This document shows positions 36,481 to 48,479 of a stretch of 64,000 nt of DNA, one piece after another. The DNA lies in the NCBI GenBank assembly GCA_021442155.1, contig CM038214.1, positions 53,290,514-53,354,513 on the forward strand. Direction: 5' to 3'. This stretch comes from Cymbidium sinense (taxonomy: Eukaryota > Streptophyta > Magnoliopsida > Asparagales > Orchidaceae). The notes below the pieces were generated by a model. It made no database searches. It worked only from the letters and a program-made list of their open reading frames with translations, and had not been told where the DNA came from. Position 1 is the first letter of the stretch. The number at the start of each line of letters is the position of its first letter. The translations under genes were made by a program, and so were the position numbers.

Positions 36481-37190
36481 AAGAATCTAACTTGGGTTTT
36501 CATCCATGATTTGCTTCCTTTTTTTCTTGAGGAGTAGGAGATAAATGAGGCGGTAAGACTCTTCCACTATGAAGATTTACTTTAGTAATATCTCCAAGGT
36601 TTGGTCAACCTGTTCTTTATTTTTAACATTCTTTTTTGATGATTTATCAGAGTCTGATGTTTCTAGGTCAATGTCAACTGGGTCACCTTGTAGGTCCTCC
36701 ATGAGGATTTTAGTTTCTGACCCTGATTCACAAAAATTATCATGAGACTCTTTTGATTTATCACTTTATTTTTCAATTTTTTTGATATCATGTTCATCAG
36801 AAATAGTACACACATAAGAAATGCCTTTAGAGGCTGCTTTTTCATTCATCTTATCGAAATAAGTACAAAAAGATAAAGGCTTATATGGCACTTCCTTTCC
36901 ATCTTTATCATACAAAACTCTCTTAGAAGATACACATATCCCTCCCTCGCCACGCTCTCCAGTCTTTTATGTAGTTGAAGATCCTGAGTTGGGTTGAGGA
37001 GGAATTCATGCTCTAGACTCTAGTGGATCAACCTAATTAATCTCCCCCCAAGTCTGGATCTGATCCTGCATAATATTTTTAAAAATCTTCATCATACCTT
37101 TTTTTGAAGAACGAAATAATGCAATATCCCATTCATTTAAAGAAGAAGAAATAGAAGAGGAGGTACATGTGATAACCTTAATGGACCCTT
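36481..37190 (-). other. Gag-protease spacer of element A
   Basis: Low-complexity Ser/Lys/Glu-rich reading (for example 36663-36845), with no domain recognised. By position it is the C-terminal tail of Gag or the start of the protease precursor. Confidence 0.4.
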
Positions 37191-38260
37191 GTCCGGTCCA
37201 CAAGGTATTCCTTTGGAATGGTGATCAACCCATTCTTGAAGTTTCTTTCAAGCTAGTTTTTGATTAAGAAGAAATCATCAATATTGTGTCCTAACATTTG
37301 GTGGTAAGGGTAGTAGTTAAGAGTGTTTACCTTCCCAACTTCCTCAAGCCTCCTCGTGGAGTTTGAAGTCTGGCTTTTTCTATAGATTTTTGAAGATTTT
37401 CCTCATTGCCTCTTTTTTGAAAGAATAAGCCTGGTTTAGTCTTTCAGAGAAAGGGCTAGCTGAAAATCTCCTAGGGTATGATGACACTTGTTGTTGTGGT
37501 GGTCTATATGGTGGAGCTTGATCTATTTGCATTTACAAAGGAGCTTTTCCTTTGTCCACCGTAGAAATGTTTCTTGTTCTCTTTTCTAAGGGCCTCCTAG
37601 GTCTAGAAGATTCTAGTGAAGATTGATCTTTCAAAAAACTCATCCTATGAGCCTCTTCATGTAGGCTTGAGGCTATTATAATAAGTTTTTCAATGATTTT
37701 TATTATGAATCTTTTAAGTAGAAAGGCAACAAGACCATGTATATTTCTCATAAGGATCTCAACATAGCATGCTACTCCTACAACTGGGGCTCGCATTTTA
37801 AGCTCAGGACCCGCCACCTAAGAATATAGTCTACTAGAGATTCTCCAGATTTTTGCCTCTCCACTACCAGGTCTCCCATAGCAGTGTGATGCTATGTACC
37901 CATGATCCTCTTCATAAATAACTCTTCTAATTTGGTAAAGGTGTGCACCGAATTGTTAGGTAGGTTGGCATACCAATCGAAAGCAACTCCGCTCAAGCTG
38001 CTAACGAATTGCCTGAACAATAATGCATTTCTTCCTCCGGTATTACAATAGCTTGCCCAAAAGTGAGCTAGGTGTTGTTTAGGGTTTTCAGTTCCATCAA
38101 ACACCATAAAAGAGGGAGGTACAAATCTTAGAATAAGGAATAGAGTCATATTTTTTGGGGTATGGCCTACCCTTTGGGACCAAAGTTGTTCCTTTAGATT
38201 GAGCAAATGGCACTTTCACCTGCTATTATACTAATGCTTTTAGTTCAATTTTAAAAGGTG
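37190..38260 (-). pseudogene. gag of element A
   Basis: The frame 37892-38206 holds the Gag core: RFVPPSFMVFDGTENPKQHL, AHFWASYCNTG, NALLFRQFVSSLSGVAFDWY and FTKLEELFMKRIMG. The frame 37533-37817 continues with VEILMRNIHGLVAFLLKRFI and is homologous to B's 45830-46027. A Cys/His-like block at about 37265-37320 reads NYYPYHQMLGHNIDDFF. Both Cys positions kept in D (2262-2346) are Tyr and Phe here. Gag would build the particle and package the RNA. Frame breaks lie between the pieces. Confidence 0.85.
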
Positions 38261-38669
38261 TTTTCTCTACAGGTTTTGACTCCTATTGAGGTCCTTCCAA
38301 ACTAAACCTCCAGTCATCAGTAGGGGGTGATGGGTCAAGATGCTCAGTTTGAGCACCTGGGAAGAAGATGGGATCATACTCTGGAGTGATGGCAAGGTAG
38401 CCATCATCTCATCCATATTCCTTCCCATAGACTCAATTTATTCATCCTTCTTTTGAAGCTAAAGAATAAGTTGTTGATTTGGATTAGGAGTAGGATTTTA
38501 ATATATCATCTGTTCCTTTTTCGATGACCTGGTGTCAACCATATAGATACGGGATATTGGTGACCTTAGATCATCATCCAATAAATCATCCTATTCTAGA
38601 TCATAATTTTCTTTTATTATTTTTGTTTTTTTCATTTTCCTCATCTTCTTTAATGATGGTTTCTATTTC
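38261..38669 (-). other. Gag N-terminus/ORF1 junction of element A
   Basis: Broken minus-strand frames with Pro-rich text (PEYDPIFFPGAQTEHLDPSP near 38330-38380). No recognised domain; presumably the N-terminal part of Gag. Confidence 0.4.
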
Positions 38670-39962
38670 TTAAGTGGATAAAGAAAGTGGAAAACCATTA
38701 CTATCTAGGATGTCATCTGTTGACTCTCCTATCTCCATTGGTTTTATTTCAAAAATTGTATTGCTAAATTCCTCTTGAGGGATAGGAGTACCTTCAAGAG
38801 TGGCACCCAGGCCTAGATGACCCTTATCAGTAGTCTCCCTAACATAAAGAGATAGTTGATAGAGATCCATTCCCTTATTGGGAGAAAATGATGGAGGTAC
38901 TTCAACCTGAGACCCTGGTAAAGTAAAAGATGAAGGCCTATCTGAAATAGGCCTAGCACTAGGTTTCTTCAAAGGTGAAGAAGGCAGGGGCAGAGAAGGT
39001 ACCCTAGGTTCAGAAATTGAAGAAACCTTCCTAATATAGATTTGCCTACATTTCTTTCTAGTAAAAGTCTTATCATTTCTTAAACTAGTGGATGTATTCC
39101 ATGCCATGTCAATGAGTGTACAGGGCGAGGGTACCACTCTAACACTGGTGGCATAGGATAGGAAAGACTCCTTCTATTAGAGATGAGCCTTTCCTCCCCT
39201 TTTGTGGTGAGATGTGGCAGGTCCTCCTAGAAGTTCATATGATAGACTCTGTGAAGCCTGTTACTTTGTGATCCTCAATAGTTCTTTTTTAGTGAAAGAA
39301 GAAGACCTAGGGATCCTACGAAGTGTTTGGTGAAGCCTACCCTAGGATTCCCTACTTAGTTATTTAAAGTTTTTCTTTTCAGGATAAAAAAAGGGCGAGG
39401 AGGAGAACTGGCAATCCTAACTACATCCTCTTCTCCTCGAGCAGCAGATAAAGGATAAACCTACTGCCACCTTGAAGAGGGGAAGTGTCGGAAGAGTAAA
39501 TTCGTCCCTCGCTATGGCTAGTTCCATATCAAATGCTTCATTTTATTTCTCTCCCTAATGACTATCCTTCTAAGTCTCCTTCCTCTAATCATTCATTGAC
39601 TTTTGATCATTTCAAACAAACTAGAGGTGGAACCTATCTCAAATGTGCTAGGTGGAGGGAGAAAAGGCACTACTTCTGCAATTGACAATTTCATTTTCTT
39701 TTGAGTGGGACCCTTCTAGACCACTTTAGCAACCTGAATAGTAATCTCCTTGCACTTAAAAGAGATGCACCAAAAAACTCTAAAGTAGGCTATTTATTTT
39801 TCACTACTGCCTCATCAACAGGATCAAGGGTGACTCCATTTACAATAATAAGAAGGGTTTAAATCCTTCTCCAAACTTAATAAAAGATTCATTATGAAGA
39901 AGGCCACTATCTATAGCAAAGTGAATGCCGGAAGTAGTGGCAAAAATCAGTTGTCCAACCAC
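38670..39962 (-). pseudogene. ORF1 of element A (upstream of gag)
   Basis: It begins at 39962 with VVGQLIFATTSGIHFAIDSG, matching the start of C's ORF1 (MVGQLNFAAISRINFSIDSG at 62076), but the first codon is GTG instead of ATG. The last part, 38670-39137, is a 155-residue frame with IRKVSSISEPRVPSLPLPSS, then FEIKPMEIGE and LDSNGFPLSL, matching IYEVKPINVEPNKQ and LDSNGEPIHL of C. The middle is broken. Ogre elements carry an ORF1 of unknown function upstream of gag, and position and conservation identify it. No enzymatic motif is visible. Confidence 0.75.
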
Positions 39963-40304
39963 TTTACTCTATTTTACAAGAAGAAAGAAAATTATATTAT
40001 AAGAATAAAAATGTAAAAGAACATGTAGTCAAAAAAAAATACTTTTGACCCATTAGGAAGTGTTAACCAATATTAAGATTTTTCTCTTATTTTTCTTTCA
40101 AGATTTGGTTCTAGGACCCAATCATTTAATTGTGATAAACAAAGAGTTCTAGAACCTTTATTTAAAATGTTGGATAGGCTCAACCAAGAATAAAATGGAG
40201 AGGTGTCCAACGGAAAGAAAGGCAGTCATGATTGGTGAGTGGCACTAGTACACTGCCGATATATAGAAATAATCACTTATTTCTAAAGATGGAGAGAGGA
40301 ACCA
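39963..40304 (-). other. 5' leader of element A
   Basis: Between primer site and ORF1, no coding. It contains the block GGTTCCTCTCTCCATC (minus strand, 40287-40302), which follows the primer site in A, B and C. It lacks the hairpin repeats found in B's leader. Confidence 0.6.
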
Positions 40305-40323
40305 CTTCCAAGAGTTGTCGCCA
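40305..40323 (-). other. Primer-binding site of element A
   Basis: The minus strand reads TGGCGACAACTCTTGGAAG, seven bases inside the 5' LTR edge. It is a decayed version of TGGCGACTCCACTGGGGAT, which from memory is complementary to the 3' end of plant tRNA-Arg (ACG) with CCA. The first seven bases are intact. Confidence 0.75.
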
Positions 40324-40330
40324 GAAAATA

Positions 40331-43300
40331 CATTGGTGCTCTGGAATGGAGGAAAATATGACACCACATAGAGTTTAGGAATATTTTATTTAGATAAAAA
40401 AATATGGCATTAAGGAATAAACATATTATCTTGAAAGATAAATATGCTTTCCTATAATGGATTTGATCATTTAAATCAGAGGCTCATAAGGCTAATGGGT
40501 CTTTCGTGTGACTAAGTATTTTCCCTTGAACTACATGGAAAAGTAGAACAGGATTTATTTTATCATGAGATCATGGTTCCCTGTAAAAGCAAGCCTCTAT
40601 AGTTAATTACATCTTAGGAAGGGTCTCTTCCTAAGAATACTCTCAATTAAATAAATAAGTGGTTATTCGTAAAGATTGCTAAGGTAGCTTTCAAAGGATT
40701 ATTTTTTTGGGAATTCAATTAGGAGAGATCCAAATTGGAGAGAATTATTTTCAAGAGTCAAATGGGAGAAAATAGGAAATGTCTATTGATACTGGGATGC
40801 CTAGTAGACATTTCAACTATCTTATGATTGGGCTTCAAATTTGGGATTTAATTTTATATTTTAAGTTGTCATTTTCTTAGAAATCAAGGACTTAGATTCT
40901 AGTAGCACAAGATTGTAAAAATGCCTAAGGTTCAAGACATATTCCTAAAAAAGGATGCTTCAGAACTTAGTCTGCATGTGCTTCTAACACATGTCAAATG
41001 GTCGACCTAATTCTATCCTTGGGAATCATTAGACATTCTCCTCAGTTTAGGGAACTAGCCTATCCCTAACTCTTCTAGACTTATAACCTACCTAGAGAAG
41101 GCTGTCAGTTAACACCACCTATGTGCATTTGAAATTCATGAAATCAAGTCATATGAATGCAAGATGGCTGGGATTAGGAGAAAATCTATGAACCTAGACT
41201 CACTCTCTAATCCCTAAACTCATGTAGGGTATGAAGATGCATCTAATTAATGTACATTTTTCATATTTTAATAAATTTTGACTCAAGATTCATTTTAGGC
41301 CATATGTATGCATTTTATGCCTAATGTCATGCAATCATAAATTGGTATGGGTCAAATCAAAAGAGAAAGAGGTGTACTTCCATCATAGGCTCTCAAAGGG
41401 TAAGGACATTCTCTCTAGCAAAGATGGAAGGCCTCCCTTAACAAGAGTGAAATAAGATGATTATGCATGATATTGAATATACAACATCCAGCTATGGGGT
41501 TATGAAACATTTTATTATCTTGATTTAATTCCTAGGCTTTTATATGAGGTTATGAGTTGTATTTATTTTTATGTTTTGATTGATTTAGTTGGGTAGAAAA
41601 TTTAGTTTATCCTATGAGCCTATGTCCGCATTCATCACAACATAAACACAATCACAGAAAAAGTAACCTAGGAAAAGCATGTTGTTTCTATTACACACCC
41701 AAAATAAATCAAACCAAATTAAATTAATAAAAATAAGCCAATATGGCTGGGTACTACTATACACCTCAAAAAAAGAAAATGGCTGTTCGACCTTATAAAC
41801 CCGCCTAGAATAACAAGTTTAGATCTATGGGTCTTCTTTCCGGAAAGTCCTTCTTTGGAACATTCATGAGCTCCATGGGACCGCATTCACTCTAGTATGG
41901 TCAACTTCTGCTAATCCTAGACCCCATAGATCCTAACCTAATTCTAAGCTCAATTTTACATTTTAAAATTCAAAAAAGAAATCCTAAGCCCTACAAAATG
42001 TTAGGAAATATAAACAGCACACAGCAGTTATATTTCACAAATATACGAGCTTAGCATTAGTTGCTTGCCAAGCCCACCTATCTTATGGACTATGTTAAGA
42101 GATTTTTTTAGCACCTGCCAGTAAACAATAATTTTATAATTTTTATTTATGATAGCTATCCCTTTAACACAGATCCCCTGCAGAAAATAATATTAAATCT
42201 AAATAGATCACCCTACTTTCTAGTCTAACGAACAAATAAGCCTAGGCATCCAGTCTAAAGCAATACACCATATAGACATGTGAAGCATAGCACAACATAT
42301 CATAGAAGATTAAAGAAATTCACAGAATGATCTAACCTAGATCTAGAGTCTGTGACCTAAATGATCTAGTGTGTCTAAAAGAGGGGTTTGTGTGGCAAGG
42401 CTTTGCTTGGCTCCTTTAAGTTCAAGTTCCAATTTGGAGTTTGAATTTGTTTAATTTTTACCTTTGGTTGGTTTTAATTCAAATGGTTTAGTGATTTAAT
42501 TCCCATTTTTATGTTCATTTTATTTGGTTAAAGTAATGCTTAAGTTTTTAAGAATGAGAAATAGAATAAATTTCTTTTTATGTGAAACTCACTTTATTCC
42601 ACATCCTAAATCTTAATGGAGTTTCCAAAAAAGTCTAACTAAAATCCTTAAGTATCTTAATTAATCCTTTTGATGTTAATTATGTATGTGACTATATTCT
42701 TTCATTTATGAAATGTTGATTTGGTTTATATTGTAAGTTTATGTTAAATTATGTTGATTTAGTTCATGCTGGATTAACATAATGTATTTAGATTAAGATT
42801 TTATTCACTTTTAGTTTAATTTCTAACTTAGTTTGATTTGAATTATTTCATTTGTTTAAGACATTTAGATTTGAGATTTGAATTAAGTTATGTTAGTCTT
42901 ATTTACTTCAATCTAAATAATCCTAAGATTTGAATTCATTTTTAGATTAATTAAATTAGAGATTAATGGTTTTTGAAAGTGTTAATGATTTCCAATTCTT
43001 AATTTAACTTAATTAGGAGTTTTTTAACTTTAGGTTGAGATTGATCAATTTCTTGAGTTAGGATATTTAGAGAAGTTCCTTAATAATTTTCTAATGTTGA
43101 TTAAGATTGATTTCAATCGCCATTTAATTTAATAAATAAATCTCTAACCCAATATTTGACTAACATTGACCAAGGATTTAGAAATTTAACAACTCCAAAT
43201 CTAGATATCAATTGTGATTGAAAATTTTCTGGCAAGTGGGGTTACATGCCAATTTTAAATGTCCAGAGTTTTACCGTAATCAGATTTATAATTAAAGAGT

Positions 43301-45630
43301 AATTAGGATTTTAAATATTTCATTAGAACTTATATTAATCCTAATTCAATGGGATTCAATTAAGGATTTTATTTTTCATGGATTTCTCACTGAAATATGT
43401 TTCTAATGAGGGTTCATTGATAATTGTTGGATCATTAGTTGATTTATTATGATTTATTATGATTTAATTTAGTTCTTGTTAATTATTTAATTATTTAATT
43501 CATTTAATTGGTTAATTAAGCCAATTTGTAAATTATTAAGTTCAAATGAGTTTTAATAATGTTTTAGAGTTCCCTGAGCTTTATTAAGTTGGTTTAAGGT
43601 TGTTTAGATCATTTTCATAAATAATCTAATTAATTTTATTAAATTAAGGGTTTAGGATTGAAAATTCCATTTCTAATAAATTACAGTTAATTAAATCATC
43701 AAAAAATTTCATAGAGTATATTTTAAGGTTAATTTCATTTCTCCAAAGTTTCATCTTAATTGGATTAATGGTTAGAGAGTAATTAAGGTGTCATGTTTTT
43801 CAATTAAACTAAAATTAAGGTAGAAATACCCAATAAAAATTGGGAATTTTAATTTTTCTGGACTCCTCTCATCAAGATGAATCCATAAAGTCTTTATTTG
43901 AATTTTTTATATAAATTTTAGAAGTTTCTATTAATTTTAATTAATTTTAAAATATTTATTTAACGATATTTAAGTGACGGTTTCCATGTGGTGAGACGAT
44001 CAATGGATCGAACTCGATCATTTGCGATCCTTTTTAAATATTTCGATGTAATCAAAGCTATCCATTCCTTTCAAAAGGAATGGACAGAGATTTCATCAGA
44101 TCAAGTAAATAGAGACTTGATAGGTTTTTCTCATGATCTAGGTAATGAAATCACGCAATTTTAATTGCAAAATGATCATCAATCAATTTCCTACCGATCT
44201 ATACAGCTTGATCTAACTTGAGATCATGTTTTCTTCATAAGTACTATGGACAAAAAGCTTGAATAAATGGGGAAGATTGTTAATGGCTCACCTTCTTTCC
44301 TTCGCTTTTAAGACGTGGGATCGATTCATTTGGCTTCAGAACTCCAAGAAAAGTTCGTGTGCCAAAGGAATTGGATTTTCCTCTCTCGGATTAGTCCCTT
44401 GGTTGAGTTGAAGTTGTATCCATCGGCCTTCATGGTTCACCCCCTCATCGGCGATTTGGGAGGTGGGGAATGATTCGCTTCCCTTTGGTTTTTAGTGGTG
44501 AAGGTGATGGAAGGCTTATCTTAGCTTGTGGAAGGCTCTAAGTGTAAAAATCTTTCTTGGCCGTGGGCCTCTCTCCTTTTCTTTCCCTCTCTTGGTCGGC
44601 TAGGATGATGGAGAGATCTTGGAATTTAGTTGCCACCCTCCCCTTTGCCTTACAAGTGTTTTGGATGAGGAGGTGGGGAGGTGATGAGGGCAAAAAGAAT
44701 TTTGCTCATTCCCTTTTTTTTTTCTTTGCTCATTCCATTTGGATTTTAGTATGAAGTGATTAAAGAGCTCAATTAGGAGCTAATCAAGTTTATTAAGAAG
44801 TCCTAATTGAATCCCAATTAATTTCATAAGCTTTAGTTCATATTGGAATTTAATTAGTATTAGAATTAAGCTTATGTGCACATCCCCTAATTATTTGTTA
44901 TTTGCATTTTTGATTTATATTTCTATCCTTCTTTATTATTTATGTGATGATGCAATCCATTTTATTTTATTTGGGGTTGAATTGATTTGAATTTTTTTCA
45001 TTTTATTTAACTCACTTAACCGAAATTGGGTTTAATGAATTAAATATTAATTCATATGGGTCAAGTGACCCATTTGACAAAACTAATCCCAATGGGGAAT
45101 TGGGTTATTTTCAATTATCATTTACAAATGATTTTGGACAATCTAATTGGGTTCATTTTGATTTTCTTTGGATTTGAGTTCAATATGACCCATTTAGGCT
45201 ATTTTGACTTAAGTGATTTAATCAACCTAATCTAGGTCTAAATGAATTCAAATATCTTTAGAATTATGATCAAATATGTTTATTTGATCACTTGGAAAAT
45301 TTTTAACAATTTAATTTGATCAAATTCGAGTGGGTTGACTTTTGACTAGGTTAAGTCAAACATATATGTTGACTAGGTTTGACTTTGGATTAATGTTTGG
45401 ATTATCATTTCAATTTGCTTTTAATTTTGATTTGATTAATTTTGATCACTTTAGTTAATCCAAATTAATCATTTAGGTGAAGTATACCTAAGTCAACTCT
45501 AGTGGAAATTCCTTAGGACACTAAGTGTAGCATCTTAATCATTGAATTAAGAAGTTCTTATTTGAAATTAGGAAATATTAAATATTAGTTTCAAGATTCA
45601 CATTAAACTCATTCAATAATGAGGTCAACA
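40331..45630 (-). repeat. Element A 5' LTR (5.3 kb)
   Basis: Partner of 24254-29719, beginning next to the primer site and ending GAGGTCAACA before the GAGGC duplication. It lacks most of the GC-rich island of the other copy (compare 43977-44040 with 27930-28100). The TATA region is at 41790-41802 (minus strand GGTTTATAAGG), and a GGTCAA-rich zone is at 45050-45400. The 65-residue frame 44557-44754 has no recognisable meaning. Confidence 0.9.
41790..41802 (-). promoter_or_regulatory. TATA box in A 5' LTR
   Basis: The minus strand reads GGTTTATAAGG, aligned with GTTGTATAAGGGCAG of the 3' LTR. If once active, the genomic RNA would start near 41765 and carry roughly 1.4 kb of R-U5 before the primer site. 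Confidence 0.55.
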
Positions 45631-45635
45631 GAGGC
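45631..45635. repeat. Target site duplication of element A, right copy (GAGGC)
   Basis: Identical to 24249-24253. The host sequence continues GAGGCTGCGGCAAC into B's gag. Confidence 0.8.
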
Positions 45636-46400
45636 TGCGGCAACTGAGGTGGTCATTATGATGGCCGAGTTGGTGATAAAGGAGGTGGTAGAGGAGACTG
45701 TTGAGCTCGTGGCATGTCTAACTTAACCCTAGCTGGCTGCTTCCCCTTATCAACTACTATGACTGCCCCTGGCTTCTTCTTAAATTCCATCTATGGTCTG
45801 GGCTTGGCTAACTAATCTTGGAAAGGTAACTATTTGACCTCCCCTTGTAGACTAGCCTTGTTGATTAATTTCTCAAATGTCTTAATGATAAACCCTTTAA
45901 GCATGAAGGTGACCGAGCCATGAATATTCTTGAGTAAAATTTCAATGGCATTTTGTTCAGACAACTGCAATTCACATTTCATATTTAAATTATGCCATCT
46001 AAGAATGTAATCAAATAAGAGACTCATCGGGTGTTTTGAGCTATAATGAGATCCAATTACCCTTTCAACTCCAAAGAAATCTCTTTATAAAGAGTTGCTC
46101 CAACTCAACAAATTTCTGCACTAAACCATTGGGTAGTTCAGCATACCAATTAAATGTAATGGCTATCAAGCTAGTGATGATGAGGTAGAATAAGAGTGCA
46201 GCGCTGCCACCGGCATTGCAACATCTGGCCATTAAATGTGCTATATGATTTTGGGGGTTCCCACTGCCATCAAAAATTTTGAAGGATGGAGTTACAAAAC
46301 CCTTAGAGTATTGGACAACAACAAATTCCTTCAGGCATGGTCTACCCTTTGGAATAGATGAGCCACCTCAGGCTTGTGCCAATGCTTCCTCCACTTGTTG
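45636..46400 (-). pseudogene. Element B gag, N-terminal and core part, right of the A insertion
   Basis: The minus strand from 46290 reads FDGSGNPQNHIAHLMARCCN and GGSAALLFYL (Gag core), then ITFNWYAELPNGLVQKFVEL. The open frame 45830-46027 has FDYILRWHNLNMKCELQLSE and IEILLKNIHGSVTFMLKGFI, matching A's gag. It then becomes Pro-rich (45636-45730) and is cut by A. The remaining C-terminus is at 23114-24253. The plus-strand frame 46279-46461 is a shadow. Confidence 0.82.
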
Positions 46401-48345
46401 TTCCACCAAATGCTTAATATTCTTTTCTTGCATGGAGGTGTTGTCCACCATCTTCTTGTGAAAGATACCACTATCCTGATCTACTGGAGAAGTGCTCTTA
46501 GATTGATCTAGGACATGTGCTAACTCGGGATGATCTATCTCAATCAGTATATGCTATGGTACTGAGGCTAAATTTTGAAGTGCATGGAGGGCTGCCAACA
46601 AGTCTTCCATCCTCTTCTCCATCCAGTTGATCTGATCATCCTTTTATTTAAGCTATTAACGAAGGTATTAGGTTGAATGGACAACACTATCTTCCTTAAC
46701 TACAACACCTTCTTGACTATGCTGATCTCTCTCAAGGGAGCTCTTAGTGTCGGTGATCCAATCCTCAAGAAGGTCATCCTCATCGTAAATGCTACCCACT
46801 CATCCTCGAATCTAAGTGATCACGCCAAAGAGTTCCCTCTTCTTGACAAAATAAGCGCCATGATCTCATGGAACGATCTAATCATGCAAGCACAAATACT
46901 TGGGGTTGACCATGGAGGAGGTCACACCCAAATACATCTAACAGCCTGCCACCGGAGTGCTACGGAGGGGTCATGCTCACTAGAAGAGATATGCTCATGA
47001 CTACTTGTCCATGGAGTGGTGTCCCTGGGGAGATCTACTGCTATAGGAGCTATAAAACTATCACCTTCCCCCTCTACAACTACTGCTGCCACTAGCTCTG
47101 ATGGTGGTGGTGGTGGTGGTGTCGTGACCATGATACTGTGGGGTTGCCACTCCTTCTTCACCAAGACTAAAGTAGGAGATAAAGTAAGGGAACTCATCCT
47201 TACCTCCGTGGAGTAGATGGTGGGTTCCTTGGCTAGTTGGATCACCAAAGGGTTTGGTCTCTCCCTGGATGGGGGCTTCTAAATCTTGGCAGGAAAGGTG
47301 GATGCTGGGAGCTGTACCGGTGATGGTGGATGATGAGGGGAGTGGTGTGAAGGCAACACCTACTACCCCTAAATGGAAGATCTCTGGCTGTAGTGGGTTT
47401 CCCTGGTAAGAATAATCCTATCAAAGTAATCGGCCTTGATGAGTGGTCGATCAAGAAAATCCATTAGAGCGAAGGCTGTTGACTGCCTGGCATACCTCCG
47501 TCACTCCCTCCTACCTTCAAGAGTGGATTCTTGAGCATCCACAACCCTCTCTTTATGGATCTGACCCCTAACACTCCTAGGGTTCAACGATCACAAATCA
47601 ACCAAGGTACCAGACTCCGAGCATCCGTATGCCCTGCCAACCTAGAGTAAAACAATCCTAAGCTCGGCATAGAACCTATACTACTGGTGGAGGAGAAGCA
47701 ACAATCCTCTAATCATCTTCCTCTCCATCCGATGCCGAGAGGGGGTGTAACTTATTACTGGTCAGAAGTGGAGAGACCTCACGAGGAGAACCCTCCTCGG
47801 CTATATGTGATGCAGCCTCAAGCTCTCTGGTTTCTTGCTCATACTTCCACTTAATCTTTTAATTTTTATTATGGTGTTGAGTACGAGAGAACAAGGCAGA
47901 GTGGGAACTAGTACCTACCTAGTAAGTAGAGGAGACTATCATAGAAGCTAAGATGGCATTCCCCTCGTGGTAACTAAATAGGAGGAAGTAGCTCTTGTTG
48001 GAGGAATGGTAAGGACACTACATGGTAGTGCTAAAATTATCTCAATGGGGAAACCACCATGACCTTCTTCTTCAATGGAGGGTACTCAAAATCGAGGGAT
48101 GTCAATATGGATGACTGGCTTCACCACCTCATCGACTAACGAGTGAGGGTCGCCTCACAAGTAACATGTGCTCCCTCAAATCCATGATTGAAGAAAACCA
48201 GGTGGGTGGAGTCAATCTCAGGGAGGCTGGCTCAATCCAAGGATAAGTCCATCCCGAAGGGAAAAGTAAAAATGACTTCTGTGAAGCCACTTGTACTGAA
48301 TGTAAAGACTACATTGACTGGTCTAAGCTGTGTCTCTGTATGTGT
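46401..48345 (-). pseudogene. ORF1 and gag leader of element B
   Basis: At about 48250-48330 a broken frame reads NVVFTFSTSGFTEVIFTFPF, comparable to the start of ORF1 in A and C. The frame 46922-47248 has a poly-Pro tract (TTPPPPPPS) encoded by a GGT-repeat (plus strand 47100-47122). Other pieces are 47242-47454 and fragments with Ser/Pro-rich text. GC content is higher than in the surrounding leader, in keeping with former coding sequence. No enzymatic motif. The plus-strand frames 46677-47000 and 47016-47216 are shadows. Confidence 0.6.
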
Positions 48346-48479
48346 CAAAATGTAAATTTAGTCAAGTTTCTACTTTAATATTTGTCCCAAGAGAGTCCTA
48401 AGAATTTAGAGTCTTCAACCCACAATCAACAATTCAAATATGTTAAGTGGAGTTCAGAGGGGAGATTTTGATGTGATGA

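Larger units (their letters stand above)
24254..45630 (-). mobile_element. Element A: complete Ogre-like retrotransposon nested in B (21.4 kb)
   Basis: Two 5.3-5.5-kb LTRs enclose a 10.6-kb interior. On the minus strand it runs primer site, ORF1, gag, protease, linker, RT, RNase H, second RNase H, integrase, tandem-repeat 3' UTR. Total length, LTR length, dual RNase H, ORF1 and Arg-type primer site together fit the Ogre/Tat lineage. It is bounded by a 5-bp duplication GAGGC. In the stretch I compared by eye (about 330 bp from the LTR start), the LTRs differ at roughly one base in ten, so the insertion is old, though younger than B by nesting. Confidence 0.92.

Noticed and set aside
44557..44754. 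65-residue plus-strand frame in A's 5' LTR
   Set aside because: The same place in the 3' LTR (about 28640-28840) is not kept open, so no selection is visible.
46677..47216. Plus-strand frames of 107 and 66 codons, the second Gly-rich
   Set aside because: They are shadows of B's minus-strand ORF1 region; the Gly run is the complement of the poly-Pro tract.
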